In this document: piece after piece, positions 62,111 through 64,000 of the stretch
Layout of the letters: each line of letters opens with the position of its first letter
How positions within the stretch are numbered: position 1 is the first letter of the stretch
Source: Elysia crispata
Lineage: Eukaryota > Mollusca > Gastropoda > Plakobranchidae
Assembly: GCA_033675545.1 (NCBI GenBank)
Contig: JAWDGP010006471.1
Span: 321,501-385,500, forward strand
Length of the DNA: 64,000 nucleotides
Direction of reading: 5' to 3'
The notes under the pieces: generated by a model
Database searches by the model: none
What the model saw: the letters and a program-made list of their open reading frames with translations, nothing else
What the model was told of the DNA's origin: nothing
Translations under genes and position numbers: made by a program

Positions 62111-62558
62111 GTGAGTAATTTGTGTTAGAATTTTCCTTAGATGTCACAGTATATTTGATAATGTTTAATTAAATAATGGGAAGCTTTTATACCCACTTAG
62201 TTGAAAATTCAAATCATTATAATAATAATAAATTAATAATTTTCAGCATGCAAAATATTGAGCTAAACTGATGACAACCTATAAGTTATCTGTATGTAAT
62301 GTAGTTATCTAGAGGTAGACACTTATCTTCTTGACTATAGTATAACCTCTGAGCTTGAGTAGCAGCAATTTTGTGTCCTTAACTTCAATAACCTGTCGTT
62401 TTCCAACCAATGCTCTACAGTAAAACCCCTTTGTTCATTCAGAAGACATTTTGGTTTGTCAAAGAATGTTAGGCAACACTTTAAATTGTTATAAAAAGTA
62501 ACCTCTTTTCCAGAAATAGTGGAAATGGCAAGTGATTGCACCTGTTCTTGTGAAGACT
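62111..62558 (+). other. AP2A intron 12 left of the transposon-like insertion
   Basis: AT-rich intron sequence. Nothing else is recognised. Confidence 0.75.
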
Positions 62559-63946
62559 TAGACCTGCATGCGTGCCGACAATTGTCGGATTTCCGACAAT
62601 CACGGCCGTTCAGCAAGTTTTTACGACCAAACTCCATTTTAACATCAAATTGTCGGCGTGTCAGCAATCCGCCACTCTAACAGCGGCTAGCAGTTAAAAC
62701 GCCGACAGTAGCTTTTCAAAACTGCCGACAATTGTCGGCACATTCAGTCCCACTGCCGACAATATTGTCGGCACTTTATTTTTAGCTCGCTTGCGTATCA
62801 TCGGGAAACTCCAGTATGAGAGAAGCTCCCCACTGTCAGAAAACCAAGAAGTGTATGAAGTCCAAATTTAAATCGAGCATGCGTACTGTTGCAGTTCGAC
62901 CTCTTTCAGTTTTTGTTTCCCTTGTTTTTGCTCTTTGTTTCTCGTGGTTTCGCTCGGGCGGCTGCCAATCCACATTGATTTAACTTTAGTTTACTTGAAG
63001 TCTGATTCGTTTCTTCATTCGAAAGCAATTTAGGAACTCGCTTTCTGAAATTTCTGGATTTATCGTCGTGTGGATCTATTTGGAACAATATTAAGACTAT
63101 TCTACTGTGTAGATCTAGATCTAGATCTAGAATCTATCTCCTTGTACATTAGTCATGCTGGAACATTTCTTGGACCGCTCGTCGGATCTGAAGGTAGTGG
63201 AGAGTGGTGTTCAAAATAAGTTCAAATGGACTTGGTTGGAAGAAAAAGACGCCAACAACGATTTTCTTTCTGAGATTGATATATTTTTTTTAATATCATG
63301 CGAAACTCGACCTCGCAGGAGTATGTGCAGTGGTAGAATATTAATTTTATTATGACACCGCACTTTTCTCTTCCAAGGTCAACATTTATTGGCAAAAGGG
63401 GAAAATTGGTGCGGACTTATTAATTTTTGTTTTTATTGCTAATGCTGTTGTTGTTGTTGTTGCTGTTGTTGTTTAAAATCTTATTTGGCAGCTTAATTGA
63501 GTAAAAATGAGTCGTTTTTTTACGTGGTTTGTTTTTTTTAATATAGAAGTAAAAGATTAAAGTGCACGTTTCAAACCATCGAAAAAGCCGAGGAGGTTTC
63601 AAAGTGATACCAAATGAAAAACAGAACTAGAAAAATGCTTTTGGCCCTACCTTATATGGGCTTGAAACTATGGTATGCATGCACAACAGACATTAGATCT
63701 CAGTGTTGCGTACGGGCCATGTCACCCAGCGCCAATGAAACAAAACAAAACCCGCAGAGCTAATAGTATAATATATTTCCTTCCCTTAATTTTCTTTTTA
63801 TATCCTTTAATCTGGGTTGCTTGTGGTGGGTTCCGGTTGGTTGGGGTAAGTAACTTTTTTTTTATTTTGAGACCGAGTCAAGATCCGGCATTGTGATGGG
63901 TGCGAAAAAGTTCAGACAATTTGGTTAGGGCTCACATGCAGGTCTA
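62559..63946. mobile_element. 1388-bp DNA-transposon-like element with TAGACCTGCATG ends
   Basis: TAGACCTGCATG at the left and its exact reverse complement CATGCAGGTCTA at the right bound 1388 bp. The flanks TGAAGACT (left) and TGAAGATA (right) look like an imperfect 8-bp target duplication, 6 of 8 identical. Inside, near the left end, are palindromes of the form TGCCGACAATTGTCGGCA. The ends and the palindromic motif are shared with the 173-bp element at 43692. It carries one short transposase-like frame and no full transposase, so it is inferred to be non-autonomous. Confidence 0.7.
63155..63355 (+). pseudogene. Possible transposase-derived N-terminal fragment
   Basis: A 66-codon frame inside the 1388-bp element contains NKFKWTWLEEKDANNDFLS. 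From general knowledge, a motif of this kind (FKWxWLxEKDxxGxFLS) occurs near the N-terminus of zinc-finger transposase-like proteins common in invertebrate genomes. Here it runs into unrelated sequence after FLSEI and lacks the zinc-binding cysteines and the catalytic domain. It is either a relic or one exon of a broken gene. The family is not certain. Confidence 0.35.
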
Positions 63947-64000
63947 TGAAGATAATACAATAAAAATTATGAAGCATTACAACTTATTCAAGCATGTCAG

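Overview
This is a window of an animal nuclear genome, most likely a lophotrochozoan and probably a gastropod mollusc. The clues are AT-rich sequence, small exons with GT-AG introns, many long CT/GA microsatellites, TAGATC-rich simple sequence, minisatellites and short non-autonomous DNA transposons. No open reading frame is longer than about 170 codons outside simple repeats, so the genes had to be assembled exon by exon. The assignment to molluscs is an inference from general character, not from a marker gene.

Three protein-coding genes can be supported. (1) Minus strand, 458-4261: the 5' part of SCYL2 (CVAK104), a pseudokinase of clathrin-coated vesicles. Five exons give 268 in-frame codons and the gene runs off the left edge. 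(2) Plus strand, 20250-32442: CSTPP1 (the C11orf49 family), a centriolar-satellite regulator of the tubulin polyglutamylase complex. Eleven exons run to the stop codon, and the first coding exon was not found. (3) Plus strand, 46466-62110: the alpha subunit of the AP-2 clathrin adaptor. Twelve exons give 484 codons of the N-terminal trunk and the gene runs off the right edge. SCYL2 and AP-2 are known partners in clathrin trafficking, so their linkage within 64 kb is notable.

Layout: 1-4261 SCYL2; 4262-20249 a repeat-rich gap with (CT)n, (GA)n/(GACA)n, 46-bp and 77-bp minisatellites and a 213-bp MITE-like element; 20250-33331 CSTPP1 followed by a 38-bp minisatellite that begins inside its last codons; 33332-46465 mostly unique AT-rich DNA with a 2.2-kb inverted-repeat element and a 173-bp MITE; 46466-62110 AP2A with a 9.1-kb first intron full of microsatellites and a 61-bp minisatellite; 62559-63946 a 1.39-kb transposon-like insertion in an AP2A intron.

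The most noteworthy observations are the stop-codon-bearing minisatellite at the CSTPP1 3' end, a pair of tiny CSTPP1 exons (22 and 53 nt) that keep frame only together, a non-canonical GC-AG intron in AP2A, an in-frame 66-residue N-terminal extension of SCYL2, and a transposon family (TAGACCTGMATG ends) present as 173-bp and 1388-bp members. I did not find a clearly new multi-gene biological system.
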